Positions 12,784 through 24,846 are shown, numbered from the stretch's first letter. The stretch: 64,000 nucleotides of DNA from Acanthacorydalis orientalis (GCA_034766995.1 CM068314.1:30532708-30596707); one strand, 5' to 3'. Program-made: numbers and translations. The notes: a model not told the origin generated them from the letters alone.

Positions 12784-13358
12784 GGGTAGAAACATAGTGA
12801 GGAAGTTTAGATTTAAGTTCAGGTGACTAACAGATCGAAACAGCATAGGCAAAGAGAGTGTAACAAGGGCCGAATTTACACTAGGTACCGCACTTGGACC
12901 ACCGATAAAATGCCGTCCCTTCCCTCCCTAACTTTGTCACAATTAATTAAGAGAAATCCATGACTGTTGGTAATTTTGAGAACATTTCAACAGAAAAAAA
13001 TATAATGATCACTAAAATTTTCCTATTTATTTAATTTATTTAAGAAATGGAAATTATGAATTGCTGTTATGTAAATTTCAAAAACAAAATTTGAACTATA
13101 AACATTTTTAAATTTAATTTTTCATTTCATACTTGAGCTATCTGTAAATCGAAATTATGATTGAAAATAAAATTTCCGGCTTTTCAAAATTTGTTGCCCA
13201 TCAAATTTTCCGTCCTGGGCAGTAGCTCATGTTGCCCCTGTCTAAATCCTACGCTGGTAACTACAAAAACATTATGTTGTTATGTGCACTCTAGTACGTA
13301 TCTGTTCATTTGATCTGTTATCTATGTGAATCTAAACTTCCGCGCTCTGTTTCTACCA
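12784..13358. mobile_element. Foldback MITE, interrupted by a second element
   Basis: The left end (from 12,784, GGGTAGAAACATAGTG) and the reverse complement of the right end (from 13,358, TGGTAGAAACAGAGCG) match over about 50-60 bases. The match includes an identical GGAAGTTTAGATT core and AACAGATC. The flanking trinucleotides are TAA (12,781-12,783) and TTA (13,359-13,361), which would suit the TWA target of PIF/Harbinger elements; the superfamily is inference. Without the nested insert the element is about 178 bases and almost wholly palindromic. There is no coding capacity. Confidence 0.7.
12865..13256. mobile_element. Nested MITE-like insertion
   Basis: The five bases GTAAC occur directly on both sides (12,860-12,864 and 13,257-13,261), as a target-site duplication would. 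The ends are a degenerate inverted repeat: GTAACAAGGGCCGAATTTACAC on the left against the complement of the right end, about 15 of 22 matching when the flank is included. The interior is AT-rich with no coding frame. It sits near the centre of the outer foldback element, so it inserted later. The class is not assigned. Confidence 0.55.
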
Positions 13359-14435
13359 TTATTTTTTTTTACAAATAATCGTATGTAGAAAAAACTATAA
13401 TATAAAGTCAAAGATATTACAACTGTTTTCAAATATTTGAATCAATGGCTATGTTTCAAATAAAATTTCTATATTTAATTGACAATGGCATAATGAATAA
13501 TGTCCCGAACAGGTTTGTTAAACATAAAATTTTCAAAATTGTAATTTACACGATAATGACTTTGCATGTAACTGGATGACATTTATTCATTTTTGACTCT
13601 TGGTGAGATTTAATTACACTTATGTTTATAATGAACATATTTTATTTAATAAATCAGTATAACATAAAAGAAATATGTTTTATCTGATAAGATAAACAGA
13701 CAAAGAAAACAATGATAAATAAATTATCAACAGATTTATTTCAATGCATGTTTCTAGACGTATCCATTTCTGTTTGAACAACAACTATGGAATTAATTTT
13801 AGAGTAAAATGACAATCTCATTAAAATCTTAATCTTTTTGATTTTCAAGCTTCACAATAACATCAATTTATTACGTGACAGGTTTGTCAGTACAACCTCA
13901 ATTTTTCTTAAAACATTAGAAATTTTCTACGAGCCTATCCCTACTTTTATTCATATATTCCAATCGATTTTTTTTTTAGACAACCATATGCCATAGAATT
14001 CATATGTACGATTTATAGATTATCGATATCATTTTCATTAAATTGTGTGACAAATAATTATTAAGCTTCCCAGATTTGTCAGTTTAATGTAGTTATAATA
14101 ATTGATATAACTTTTAAGAAAATATTTTTTAAATTATTAAATTCATAAAATGTATTTAATTGTGGAAAAAAAAACACAAAAAGTATAAATTGAAATATTT
14201 GGGATCATTGAAAAACTACATCGGATCACAAAACCTTTCTTTATACATGTAAAATAATATAAATATTTTAACACATAAACAATGAAAGTATATACTTGGT
14301 TTGTAGAATAATTAAAAAGTATATTCGTTCCAAATAAAATAAAAAAATATACGTTCATAACTTATAAACTATACGTTTATGACTTATGTGTACTATTAAC
14401 AATTAACACTCATTATTCAATTACTTATAAACAGT

Positions 14436-14436
<1 letters not shown>

Positions 14437-14493
<57 letters not shown>
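14437..14493. repeat. (TA)n microsatellite
   Basis: About 28 uninterrupted units. Confidence 0.97.
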
Positions 14494-14495
<2 letters not shown>

Positions 14496-14687
14496 ATTAT
14501 ACAAATACAGTCTATATAAACTGATATACTTCGTGATGATACTGAACTACCTTGACACATTTTGCATCATGAAGTGAAAATGTAATTTTCATATAATAGA
14601 GCTGATAAACTGTTCACAAATACACGTTCTTTCTTTGTCTCGCGTTCTTGATACGAATAAAGTACAAGTATCACACATAACAAAGAT

Positions 14688-14725
14688 ACATACATACATA
14701 GGACATACACAAACACACACACGTG

Positions 14726-14817
<92 letters not shown>

Positions 14818-14825
14818 CACACATC

Positions 14826-14875
<50 letters not shown>

Positions 14876-14884
14876 CGTATGTAT
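14688..14884. repeat. Large compound CA/TA/TGTA microsatellite
   Basis: CATA and CA units, an ACGT centre, several TA blocks separated by single CATA steps, a CACACA step, then (GTAT)n to the end. Long YIYIYI-type frames read through it on both strands; these are simple-sequence translations, not proteins. Confidence 0.97.
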
Positions 14885-15199
14885 GATTAACACATATAAC
14901 AAATTAACTCGACAGCCTTTCCAGTATATGAATTGTAAGTTTTAAAGACATAAATTGTCGCCATTATTTTTTATACAATACATTTTCAAATTTAAAATTC
15001 TAATTGTACTGGAATATTTCATACATAGCATCTTTTTGAAATAACTAGAAAGTTTAACTTCTTGTTTTATTAAATAATTTAATATTATTTAAAAAATAAA
15101 TCGCATTATCGATTAAGAATACAAATCAATTTTTACTATAAGTCACTAATGCTTGTTGCGAATTTTTTGTGATCAGTTATTTTATATTATCCATATAAA

Positions 15200-15450
15200 C
15201 TGAAAAAGGCGGAAATATCAAGCTCCAAAGTGAACACTCAATACCTTGGATACAATGTCACTGGAATACTTTCCAGTTAGGAAAGTATTTAATAGTCTAA
15301 ATAATGTTTTCGGGCGTTTAAAAACGTCGTAAAAGATTGAAGCTATTTATGATCCCATACATGGAACTTCTTATTATCATAATACTACTTCTAATCCAGT
15401 GGAGCAATTTTTGGTCCGATAGCTAATCACAATAATACAACATGTAACGT
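15200..15450 (+). pseudogene. Possible non-LTR reverse transcriptase fragment
   Basis: A plus-strand frame near 15,218-15,260 reads VNTQYLGYNVTG, which has the Y-L-G ... V-T pattern found just after the catalytic block in non-LTR reverse transcriptases. Following it, with frame changes, are KVFNSLNNVFGRLK and then an ILLLIQWSNFW segment comparable to the V-L-x-x-L-L-Y-G-x-E-x-W region of those enzymes. Stops and frame shifts are frequent, so the copy would be dead. The identification rests on a few short motifs only. Confidence 0.35.
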
Positions 15451-15454
15451 ATTC

Positions 15455-17480
15455 GTGTTTCCAAAACTAAAAATTTTGTAAAAAGAATCCTTTTTGACGA
15501 GACACGAGAAGGTATTTGACAGATCATCTAAATAACATTCCTAGAGAGTTCTTTCAAAAATGATTCGGTACATGGAAGTAGATAATGAAAAAGTATATTA
15601 AAACCAATGGAAAATACAGTGAAAGGGACAATATTTCAATCATAGAATTTTTAAATACTGAAACTATTATTAACCTACAGTCCCTACTAGCTTCTCTTTT
15701 TTCACTAATTAATTATTGTCTCACCCTAAATATTAATGAATACATTTTAATTTAAGAACAAAATAAACAAGTTACTCATAATTAACCAATCGTCTACATT
15801 TAAAATTATTTTTAACGGTAAAACCGTACAAAAACGAATGTGTACGTTTATTTTAGAAAAACTGAATTTGTGCATACCTATATAAAATTTAATATTAAAT
15901 AGTATCAGCATAAACAAAGTTTCAAATTATTTTTAAAAAAAATAAACAAATAAATCTGTACAAAACTTCTTAAAATGAATAAATTGTAAGAAAACAGTAA
16001 GTGTGATGTTTGGTGAAATAAACTTTATATTAAATAATAGAATGATAAAAGAATCAATACGAAACGAAACAAAAACAAAATGGTGGTTACGATAAGATAA
16101 ACAAAAAAGTTAAACAGAAAATTGTGACGTGAGAAAAATATACGAAAATATATAAAACTTTCTGAAAGGATCTTGAAGAAAACAATATTCTGAAACATTC
16201 CTACATTTTCATATTATATACAGTAACTATATGTATATTTTTTGAATATCATTATTTCACTGACAAAATGATACTACTTATGTATGTATCACTTAAATAT
16301 ATCATTCGCATTGTATCTGCTTAGAATAAAATTATACGGTAAGTGATTAAAGAACAGAATAGGCTTTTAAAAAATATAGTATAAGCATAATTTTTCTTAC
16401 ACAAAAATAGAAAAAAAAAGTTATTTTCCCACTACGCGTATTTTAGTCATTTTGAAGCAATAGTATACTTTTTATCTTTAAATTGCAATTCAAAAAATAG
16501 TTTGTTTAAATATGTACTTCATAATATATCACATGTATTATTTTCTCGCAAAAACGAGACAAAAATGAAAAGTATTAACTAAAATTAATCTTTCTACACT
16601 AAAAATGAATAAAAACTATAATTAAATATCGAGTCTGTGAAAAATTTCTATCGTTTTTGAATTAAAAGTTAGTGTTTAAGTTTATAATTTTTCAGTACAG
16701 CATTGTACTTGCCATTAACTGAATTCATTATTGGCTGGGTTAATGTATTGAAATATATGAATAATCGCACACAGAAAAGAAAATAAAAAACGAAAACAAA
16801 TTTAATATGTCTAATATTTGACAATAAGGAAAATAACATAAATAAATCATTAGTAGTGTTGATATATTCTAAGAGATTAATCAAATTTCAGATAGCAATT
16901 TAAATCTATAACGATAGATTTTATTTCTGTATATAAAATGACCGCAAGGATTTTATCAGTTATTATTTTATAAAGTAAAATGAACATACTTTCATCTCTA
17001 AACTTTGTGTCATTATCAGTACCAAGCAGCTAATATTTGATTAAATAGTCTAGACATACAAAATCAGTAAGAAAGAAGATAAAATGTATGTCAAGTTGTA
17101 AAATTTATGAGGGTCTTTTAACCCTACAATACGAGGATTAAAGGATACTATATTAAAAACTAAAATAGAAATGTGTTACAAAGATAAACAACCTTTTTCT
17201 GTTCAATGTTGAAAACATTTAATAAGTTCAATTTCAGTATAAGATACTAAAAAAACATATATAAAATACAGTGTTTTATTTATAATTGAAATTATCACGA
17301 AGTGAACCAAAACTAACTGCGTTTATATTTGTATAATTAACAAGTAAATGTTTGATTGTTTTTATATATTAATTATAGTTTTAAAAGTTACCAGAATAAT
17401 AGTTAACACTATATACATTTTAAATTTATAAAGCGTAATTAAATTTGTTATAGAACTGTAATATGAAAATATTCTTTTCG
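15455..17480. other. AT-rich DNA, no gene seen
   Basis: Notably free of TA arrays for about 2 kb, with no recognisable frame. Confidence 0.55.
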
Positions 17481-17534
17481 ATGCTTTTTAAAAAAAAAAT
17501 AGTGCACTCCAACCCTGTCAGAGAATACACTAAT

Positions 17535-17870
17535 CACATTTTGCCGGGGCCCCCCCGTAATGTATGCAGTGTGGGTACTCGGTGTATGTAACAAGAATCA
17601 AATGGGTTAGGCTTTTGCGAGGGGGAGAGGGCAGAAGAGAAGGGTGATGGCGGCGGCGGCGGGGGCCGCACGCGGGGCGCGGTGCGGTGTTCGCCGGCGA
17701 TACGCCCGGCTGGACGCGCTGGCCATGGCCCCCGATGTAATGTGACCTTCATGCCACTTCCACAATAATGGATATAATTCGATTGTATTGTATCTCCGCG
17801 TGTATGCCACACAGAGTCGAATGCAACGTCATTGTCATTATCATAGTTTTTCATGTTCGTCGACATTAGA
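17535..17870. promoter_or_regulatory. CpG-rich island, possible promoter or first exon
   Basis: The core at 17,630-17,730 is strongly GC-rich, with about a dozen or more CpGs, in sharp contrast to its flanks. On the plus strand an ATG at 17,646 in strong Kozak context (G at -3, G at +4) begins a 32-codon frame MAAAAGAARGARC..., the sort of Ala/Arg-rich start common in first exons. On the minus strand a true-ATG frame of 110 codons (17,866 to 17,534) carries a proline run. Both cannot be real, and neither is recognised. The island itself is the solid observation; promoter activity is inference. Confidence 0.4.
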
Positions 17871-17879
17871 ATCTCGATT

Positions 17880-18170
17880 CTGTGTGCGGTAACAACAACA
17901 GCACGCGGAAATTTCGATGTCGGTCGTGTCGTGTCACGGTCACGTCTGTTCCAATTTTAGGTGGGTTTAATACACTCCGCTCGGTGCGGTTTCCGTCAAT
18001 GAAAATATCGAGCCTCGCGAAAACACATATAACAATTGATTATCTCATCGCAATCTACGTGTTTCGATTTCATTTTAATGTTTATGTTGTGGACGGGGTC
18101 AACTGTGACGTCAACGCGCACCTACTGAACATTCGGAATTTTGAAGATTCCCACAGTAATTACTAATTAT
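17880..18170. other. CpG-bearing extension of the island
   Basis: CpG density stays raised for about 300 bases. A 94-codon plus frame (17,882-18,166) starts at GTG rather than ATG and has no recognisable content, so I do not call it a gene. It may be 5' untranslated or regulatory sequence linked to the island. Confidence 0.25.
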
Positions 18171-19079
18171 CACTTAAATTATGAGCATAAAATGAAAATT
18201 TAATGTTTTTTTTTTTGGAAAATCTCGACGAGAACGTATCATTCGTGGGAAAGATATATTTGTGGACAGACCGCGTGAACTCGACAGAGTCCTTAGACAG
18301 ACTAGTTGTGCATATCTATCGATACGCTTCGAGCTCTACCATAAAAAATCTGATCGGAACTTACCTTAATGCAGTCTTCCAGTAAATATCCAAAAGATGT
18401 TCTGGCGTTGTTATATTGTCAGCACATGATATAATAATCCGAGTAATGAAACATAAAAATTCAACCAACCACACTTCACAAGTCAACAAATAGAACAATA
18501 TACAAAAAAATGTCGTATCATCACGTTAACAGAAGAGATGACCGCTCTCAACAACAACAAACATAAAACACTACGTATTATTAACACTTTTTAATTGTAC
18601 GAATATAGACGATCAGTCTTGAACTAAAGCACACAAGATAAGTAATTGGTAAATTGCAAAAGCAACAATTCAGTCAAACACTTGATTGACTTATACGATC
18701 AGATTACATAAAACTGATCACCAGTGTCGGATAAACGCAGTTCATCTAATGTATCATTCAGTCTTTCGGGTTCGTTTTGATTTTTTTATACACGTACGTC
18801 CTTTAGTGTCTATTTTATATCACTTGAAAAATTGCACGATTAATTCCAGGCTTTCACTATGTTACTTTGAACAAGAACGAAAAAAAATATTACAGAATTT
18901 TCAGATTTCCACGCGATGGAAATCGATTGTGTATACTCTTTAAAAACACTACTGATAAAAATAATTTCAGTATATTCTGGGTCCCTTATACTTATTCTGA
19001 GTCTAAATTGGTAGAGATTTTTTCGCTTGGAGGGATCTAAACTAGATAATTTTATATCTTCATAAATATATATTGCACA

Positions 19080-19325
19080 TGCCCGTAGCTGGATCGCTTG
19101 CTGCTACCAGCAACTATAATTTACGCCATTCCGTCAGCAAATGGCGCACGAAGCAAGCGATTATTTAGACAGAATCGTAACAACACTATGTGCACGTATT
19201 GTTGCTGTGGTGTGAAATGTTTCCAGCCACCAAATCACCGCATACATTCGATTTCTCTGTTTTGTTTTCGATGTAGATGACCCTCATTGGAAGTGCTGAA
19301 GATGACACCATAGCTAAACGTGGTG
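19080..19325. other. Complex patch, unidentified; possible interspersed repeat
   Basis: About 245 bases of higher-complexity sequence with balanced composition, between AT-rich flanks. A 60-codon Cys-rich frame (19,098-19,280) starts at TTG. No tRNA-type A and B boxes, terminal repeats or protein family are visible. Confidence 0.2.
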
Positions 19326-19329
19326 CACA

Positions 19330-20525
19330 ATTCTACGGATTTGAAATTTTTCACGTATTCTGAAATTTAACATACACTAAATTAATACTGTTTGAGTGTT
19401 TCATAAGAAATATTTTTAAATTACGAACATATGAAATTATAAAATAATTACAAAATACATGCACGAATAAAAGACATTAAGGTACACTAACATGCATACA
19501 TATAAATTTATAATTCCATGCAATATTTCTTAAAAATATTCACAAACCTCTTACAATTCTAAAATAAATATTATTCGTATTAAATGTTAAAAGATATAAA
19601 AATAATATAAATACACATATTCAAACATATATTATTATTATAGTTTACAGAACATAATAAATTTATTAACGGAGCTATTTTGAAATATGAAACGTAAATT
19701 ATTAGAAATATAATCTTAGTTTAAAATCATATTTTTGATTATACGTATATTATATAACTAATGAATAATTTATGTGAATTACAGTATTAATATCACTTTC
19801 TACTGACAATGTTTTTTTTTTATAAACAAACATATATTATATTACAAAGATACTGTTAATAAATTATGTACCGAATTAGATTTAATTTCAATCAAAAATA
19901 GCATGCATATATCGAAACTTCAAGTTTCAATTATTATTTTAAAACACCTTTCTAGAAAATTCTTAAAACAGTCACAAATTGTAATAAAATAATTGTACAT
20001 CATTACGGATTAAAATTTAAATACAATTAAACATATCAATTAATTAACTATTAAAAAAATATTTCACAACTGCTATTCAAAATATCTCAATTTTTAAAAT
20101 TTTATGTTTTCAAATAAATTATAATAAATGTCATACTAAGCAAATTTTAAAAAATATAAAAAACACATTTTTTTGTTAACTAAATTTTTTCTATCTCGAT
20201 AAATTGAAACATCCTGCTAATAATACAAAATCCTAAACATTCTTTACCTCAATTCTGTACAAAAATCAAAGTACAGTTTAATTTTTCAAGTAACTATACT
20301 TTTACTCTCAGAGTTTTAAATGAATTTAAAATGAAATATGATACAAACAAAAATAATGTGTGTATATTTCGATTTTGATAATTTTTTTAAATCATATATT
20401 AATCTACAAAATATAGTTAAATGTTTGATTTTATTCTTCTAAAGGTGTATTCACTTAGTATCATTAAATTTAGGGACAGATTCACGTATAAGATAAATAA
20501 GATCACATTTTAAAAAGTTTCTGCC
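19330..20525. other. AT-rich DNA, no gene seen
   Basis: Very A/T-rich, with no frame, dyad or repeat that stands out. Confidence 0.6.
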
Positions 20526-20530
20526 TCAGA

Positions 20531-20619
20531 ATGTGTGTGTGTATATATATATATACACACACATATATATATATATATATACGTGTGTGTGTGTGTGTGT
20601 GTATACGTGAGAGAGAGAA
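20531..20619. repeat. TG/TA/CA/TA/TG microsatellite with dyad symmetry
   Basis: Blocks run TG, TA, CA, TA, TG, then a short GA tail. The first TG block can pair with the CA block and the CA block with the second TG block, giving alternative hairpins. Confidence 0.96.
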
Positions 20620-20663
20620 AGATGTACAAATTAATTCGATGACCTTTTTATAGAAAATGAATG

Positions 20664-21111
20664 TTTACGGAAAAACTAAATATATTTCAATCCCCAAAAT
20701 ATCCTTCATTATTTTGTACAATTTGTTCCATCTGTCGAGTAACAGAAGAATACCTTGTCGAAAAAAATATGGCGGTTTTGAATCGATAAAGTCGTAATGC
20801 ATTTTCGGACCTCTTTCACTGTTTTAACATTTTTTGCATGATTTATGCGTTACAACACCTTCCCCCAAAGCTGAATAAATCATTCCCGCAACTTCGGTAG
20901 GATTTTTTTTACGGGAATGCGAAAAGTATGCAATGCCTAATATGCTATTTTACAGATTTTTGAGGTTATGCCAATTTTTTAGTCAAGATATATAGTCTTT
21001 TTAAATATTACGGTTGACACTTGATAATCCTAAAACAATGAATAAGTATTTTAATTTAAAACAGAGCTATGTGATTCAATTTAAAGGCACCGAATTAATT
21101 TTTACATCTAA
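20664..21111 (-). mobile_element. Internally deleted mariner element (family C, copy 1)
   Basis: About 448 bases, oriented on the minus strand. Its 5' end (TTAGATGTAAAAATT..., at 21,111) aligns with the 5' end of the copy at 39,054 through GGTGCCTTTAAA and the following untranslated region. A TA target flanks this end at 21,112-21,113. The 3' end (from 20,664) matches the 3' end of the other copy. Mariner elements are normally about 1.3 kb; here the whole catalytic part of the transposase gene is missing while both termini remain, so it is non-autonomous. Confidence 0.75.
20687..20958 (-). pseudogene. Mariner transposase relic: N- and C-terminal ends only
   Basis: The minus-strand translation gives HIRHCILFAF, then, after a frame break, TEVAGMIYSALGEGVVTHKS with CKKC following. 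This is the first helix-turn-helix of mariner transposases (family pattern RHC-x-L-x-x-x-F ... A-x-x-I-C-x-x-x-G-E). It then jumps straight to DFIDSKPPYFFRQGI and DRW, the extreme C-terminus (family pattern FF-x-x-G-I-x-x-L-x-x-[KR]-W). The second helix-turn-helix and all three catalytic Asp residues are absent. At least one stop and two frame breaks remain, and a TGA corresponding to the original end is at 20,687-20,689. Confidence 0.72.
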
Positions 21112-21119
21112 TATAACGA

Positions 21120-21900
21120 ATTATGATTAATTGAATGAAAAAACGAATGTCATATATTTTGTAAAACTTGCAAATAATTTTAAAATTTCAGACACATTAC
21201 TTTTATACATTATTTTCTTTATATTTTTCAAATTTGACATGTTTAAAAAATATAAGAAAATTACGAAAAAAAAAGAAAAGTTTATTATAAAAAAAATTAC
21301 ATTTCTTTACTGGTTCGAATTGAAAAAAAGATGTTCGATTTTTATCTTCACTCCGAATAGGAAATAGTCATACAACAACAAAACGGGCTATAAGATAGTT
21401 GTTTTACCATTTCTACACGGATTCGTACAAGTGTCTCTTTTGTGATCCAGCATTGTTATACAAGAAACTTACCATTTTGTAAGGGCTGCCTATATTTTTT
21501 CAACCATATCTCTCGCTTCGATCAATAATAAAATATCGTATCTTTCAGTATTGTTTGTTTTGTTGTTTACATTACAAATAATCGAAAAGAAAAGCATATG
21601 AATCAACAAAAAAATATTGCTACGGTTTAATCACTTTTATTTTTTCCCTAATGTCTTTTTACTTTATTATTAAGTAATCGATTTATTCTCATGACAAACG
21701 ACTATTTTCTTTAAATATACTTTCATTTTATTTTCCATCTAATTTTGTACGATTTTCTAATTATATAAACAAATATTTTTTTTCTCAAGGCTGAAATTTT
21801 TGAAAATAATATTTTTTTTTTATCGAAGACAGACAAAATATGAGTTAAATAACATAACTTATTGTTGCTTTTCTGACAGTTTTCAAACTATTTATTATAT
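21120..21900. other. AT-rich DNA, no gene seen
   Basis: A Lys/Phe/Ile-rich frame at 21,131-21,367 starts at a non-ATG codon and mirrors the base composition; not called. Confidence 0.55.
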
Positions 21901-21913
21901 TTTTACTTCAATC

Positions 21914-21914
<1 letters not shown>

Positions 21915-21988
<74 letters not shown>
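21915..21988. repeat. (TA)n microsatellite with CATA steps
   Basis: Two TA blocks separated by two CATA steps; left neighbour of the foldback hairpin. Confidence 0.97.
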
Positions 21989-22008
21989 GATGATTTAATT
22001 AATTTAAT

Positions 22009-22113
22009 TTAGAGTTCCACATAAAAGTACAAAAAAAATCGCAAAAATTAAAAAGTAACATGATTTTTTTAATTTATGCGATTTTTTTTAATACTTTCAT
22101 GCGGAAGCCTCAA
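22009..22113. repeat. Foldback inverted repeat (hairpin about 105 nt)
   Basis: Left arm 22,009-22,054 and right arm 22,064-22,113 are complementary at roughly 38 of 46 aligned positions. An identical 13-base block (AAAAAAAATCGCA against its complement) lies in the inner half, around a loop of about 9 bases. It sits between two TA arrays. This may be a minimal MITE or the head-to-head end of a larger element; no coding sequence. Confidence 0.75.
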
Positions 22114-22119
22114 CTTAAT

Positions 22120-22121
<2 letters not shown>

Positions 22122-22182
<61 letters not shown>
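22122..22182. repeat. (TA)n microsatellite
   Basis: About 30 uninterrupted units, right neighbour of the foldback hairpin. Confidence 0.97.
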
Positions 22183-22186
<4 letters not shown>

Positions 22187-22354
22187 GTACATGATACAAA
22201 TGTTTGACGTACAATATAAATTTGATATGCCTGAGATTAACATTTAATTAGCGGTCAAACAGTTTAAGCAAAAAAAATTACACACACTTGTTGTTTATGT
22301 TTTAAAAAAATCACATCAAAACATAACGAGTACACTACGTCGCGTGCATACATA

Positions 22355-22564
22355 ATGAGAATGCAAGTGCGAAAAAATTATATACCGAAAATTAAAATAA
22401 GAATGAAATTTACACAAAAACCAAACAGATTACGGAGAGCAGTCGAATCAAAATACAATGAGCATGTGATGAACGATAATTTCATATGGCATGCCGATAA
22501 AAATCTACTGAAAATAAAACGTCGTTTATCGAGCGTTGACATGGAAATAAGGTTTCGGCCTTGA
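22355..22564 (+). CDS. Hypothetical ORF, low confidence
   Basis: A true-ATG frame of 69 codons with a basic, non-repetitive product (many Lys and Arg, one HADKNLLKIKRR stretch) ending at TGA. A minus-strand frame overlaps it almost fully. No domain, splice signals or neighbours support it. Confidence 0.13.
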   Translation: MRMQVRKNYIPKIKIRMKFTQKPNRLRRAVESKYNEHVMNDNFIWHADKNLLKIKRRLSSVDMEIRFRP

Positions 22565-22715
22565 ACTAAAATGAACGTCATCTAACTAGAATAAACCACA
22601 TACACTAAATGTCAATAAAATACAGATTCTGTCACTTCTTGTTATAACACGGCGGATGAGTTTTGTTGTTTACACAAGATGTGAATATCTGTAAATGAAC
22701 CATTTCCCTTAAATA

Positions 22716-22718
<3 letters not shown>

Positions 22719-22782
<64 letters not shown>
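22719..22782. repeat. (TA)n microsatellite
   Basis: About 31 uninterrupted units. Confidence 0.97.
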
Positions 22783-22784
<2 letters not shown>

Positions 22785-23301
22785 GTTAAAATAAATGTAT
22801 TGTAGACAAAAGTATGAAGTATTATTAGTCTTCATTTACATTTTGTAGTTCAAAAGAGAAACTCTATGTTTTCAAGTAAGAAAATAATCAAGCCCACATT
22901 GCCAAATGAAACAAAATGAACTGGCTTAATGAAATGTGATCATTTTTTATCTTCAAATATTTATACCGAGCTAACGAAACTTTTTGTCATCGTCTACAAC
23001 TATTTATTTTCTTTTCCGAATTAAAATGAAGGCCGATTTTGTTTTCTTTCAAATTATTTTAAAACGCCGAAAAGATTAATAACATTTCCCTTTCAAGAAA
23101 ATTACTTTCTTAACAGTTTTCACATTATATCTGCTTGGATTCAAATTGAAGCCAGTCATTATCAACTTTTCGTGCCAAGTGTGAATTTATAAAAAAAAAA
23201 TGGTTTCATCTCTTAACACACTGTCTATTTCAATTTTTCAATTATTTTAGTTTAATTTTGAACTTATTTACTTTTCTGAATAGCTAGTCTAAAGAATTCA
23301 C

Positions 23302-23302
<1 letters not shown>

Positions 23303-23365
<63 letters not shown>
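23303..23365. repeat. (TA)n microsatellite
   Basis: About 31 uninterrupted units. Confidence 0.97.
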
Positions 23366-23371
<6 letters not shown>

Positions 23372-24752
23372 CGTCGAAAAATAAAGGCGAACTTTGTAAA
23401 TGCATATTTATTCAACTTGTGTCAAAGTCGATTGAACTTAAAAAATGAAAAAAAGTATGATTTGTGTTAAAATAAATATATATTTTTTTACTTTTTGACT
23501 TGTGTATACACATACATAAATATTAATTATATAAAATCCCAAATATGTGACTACGACTTTTTAAATGCGTCTGTCCCCCACCGTTGAAAAATTCGAACTT
23601 GAATTTGAGTCTTACTCAAAACAAATTCATTTTTTTTATTTTCTTTTTCAATTTTGTATGTTCGCCAGTACGTTTACGATGGCTTGATCGATTAGTTCCA
23701 CTGTTATTAACAAACTAAAACGGTTTTCAAACGAAAGAAGTAGAAAAACGTAAGCAGTTTATGTTTAAAAAAATGATTCGGTTTGTATTTCACTACAAAG
23801 CACGTTTTCACCATTTTTTTATTGTTGTTCGTTTTTATTAATTTACCGCTTTACTACTTTTCTTTACGTAATCTTTTTTTAGATACATTGGTATTTCATT
23901 CACAATTAAAATTATGTTTTGACAAATAGTACAAATTTCAGAACATATTAAAATTCTAAGGTTTTCTTATAATTTCGATTTTTTTTAAAAAAAAAACTAA
24001 AATAGTGATTTTTCGACATAATGAAAAATAACATTTTAAGAGAAGCATGGTTCTAATTAATTCTAGAAGAAATAATTAAGAAAGAAATTGATTATTATGA
24101 GTAGAAATTGTTATTTTCTTAAAATACTTTTTTAATCATTCGCTTTTATTTTTTCTTTTTAGTGTCACAGATATCGTATATCGTTCGTTCTCAAATGATT
24201 CGAATTATATTTTTTCATATTTATTGGTAGCGTGTAAAATTTTTAAAATAACTTCTAACATACATTTCGCAATTAGTCTTAGTAACACAGATAAAATACA
24301 AAGAACAACAGTAAAAAAATAATGAACTAATAATATTAGCCAGAAACCAGTGTTGAACCAACGACTTTTTGAGTAGAAAGTGATAACCAATTCGGATCAC
24401 AATCTAATTCCTTACAGATCGGTTAATTATAAAAAGAAATACGAACTTTCAGATAGCTATCAATTCTTGTCATTATAAAGAAAAATAGAAATTTATGTTC
24501 AATTATTAAATTATGATTGAAGCATTTACGCATATTTTTAGTTCTAAAAACGATATATGAATGATTCAAACAGATTCAAGACGTCGAATGTTATGAAAAC
24601 AAACGATGAACCGAAATTTGCAAGACATGATTAAACGAAATAGTCACTTTCACTTGAAAACGTCGGATAATAATATAGTAAGCGCCCGAGGTCAAAGAAA
24701 TATAGGTCAGAGATATTGAAACCGCGTTTATAGCGCCATTGGATAAAAGAAA

Positions 24753-24759
24753 CATATAT

Positions 24760-24844
<85 letters not shown>
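24753..24844. repeat. (TA)n microsatellite
   Basis: About 46 units with one CACA interruption near the left end; among the longest TA arrays here. Confidence 0.97.

Positions 24845-24846
<2 letters not shown>

Larger units (their letters stand above)
13362..15180. other. AT-rich DNA, no gene seen
   Basis: Two microsatellite blocks at 14.4-14.9 kb; the rest shows no frame or motif. Confidence 0.6.

Noticed and set aside
18686..18943. 85-codon plus-strand ORF
   Set aside because: Composition follows the AT-rich background and the start is not ATG; no supporting signals.
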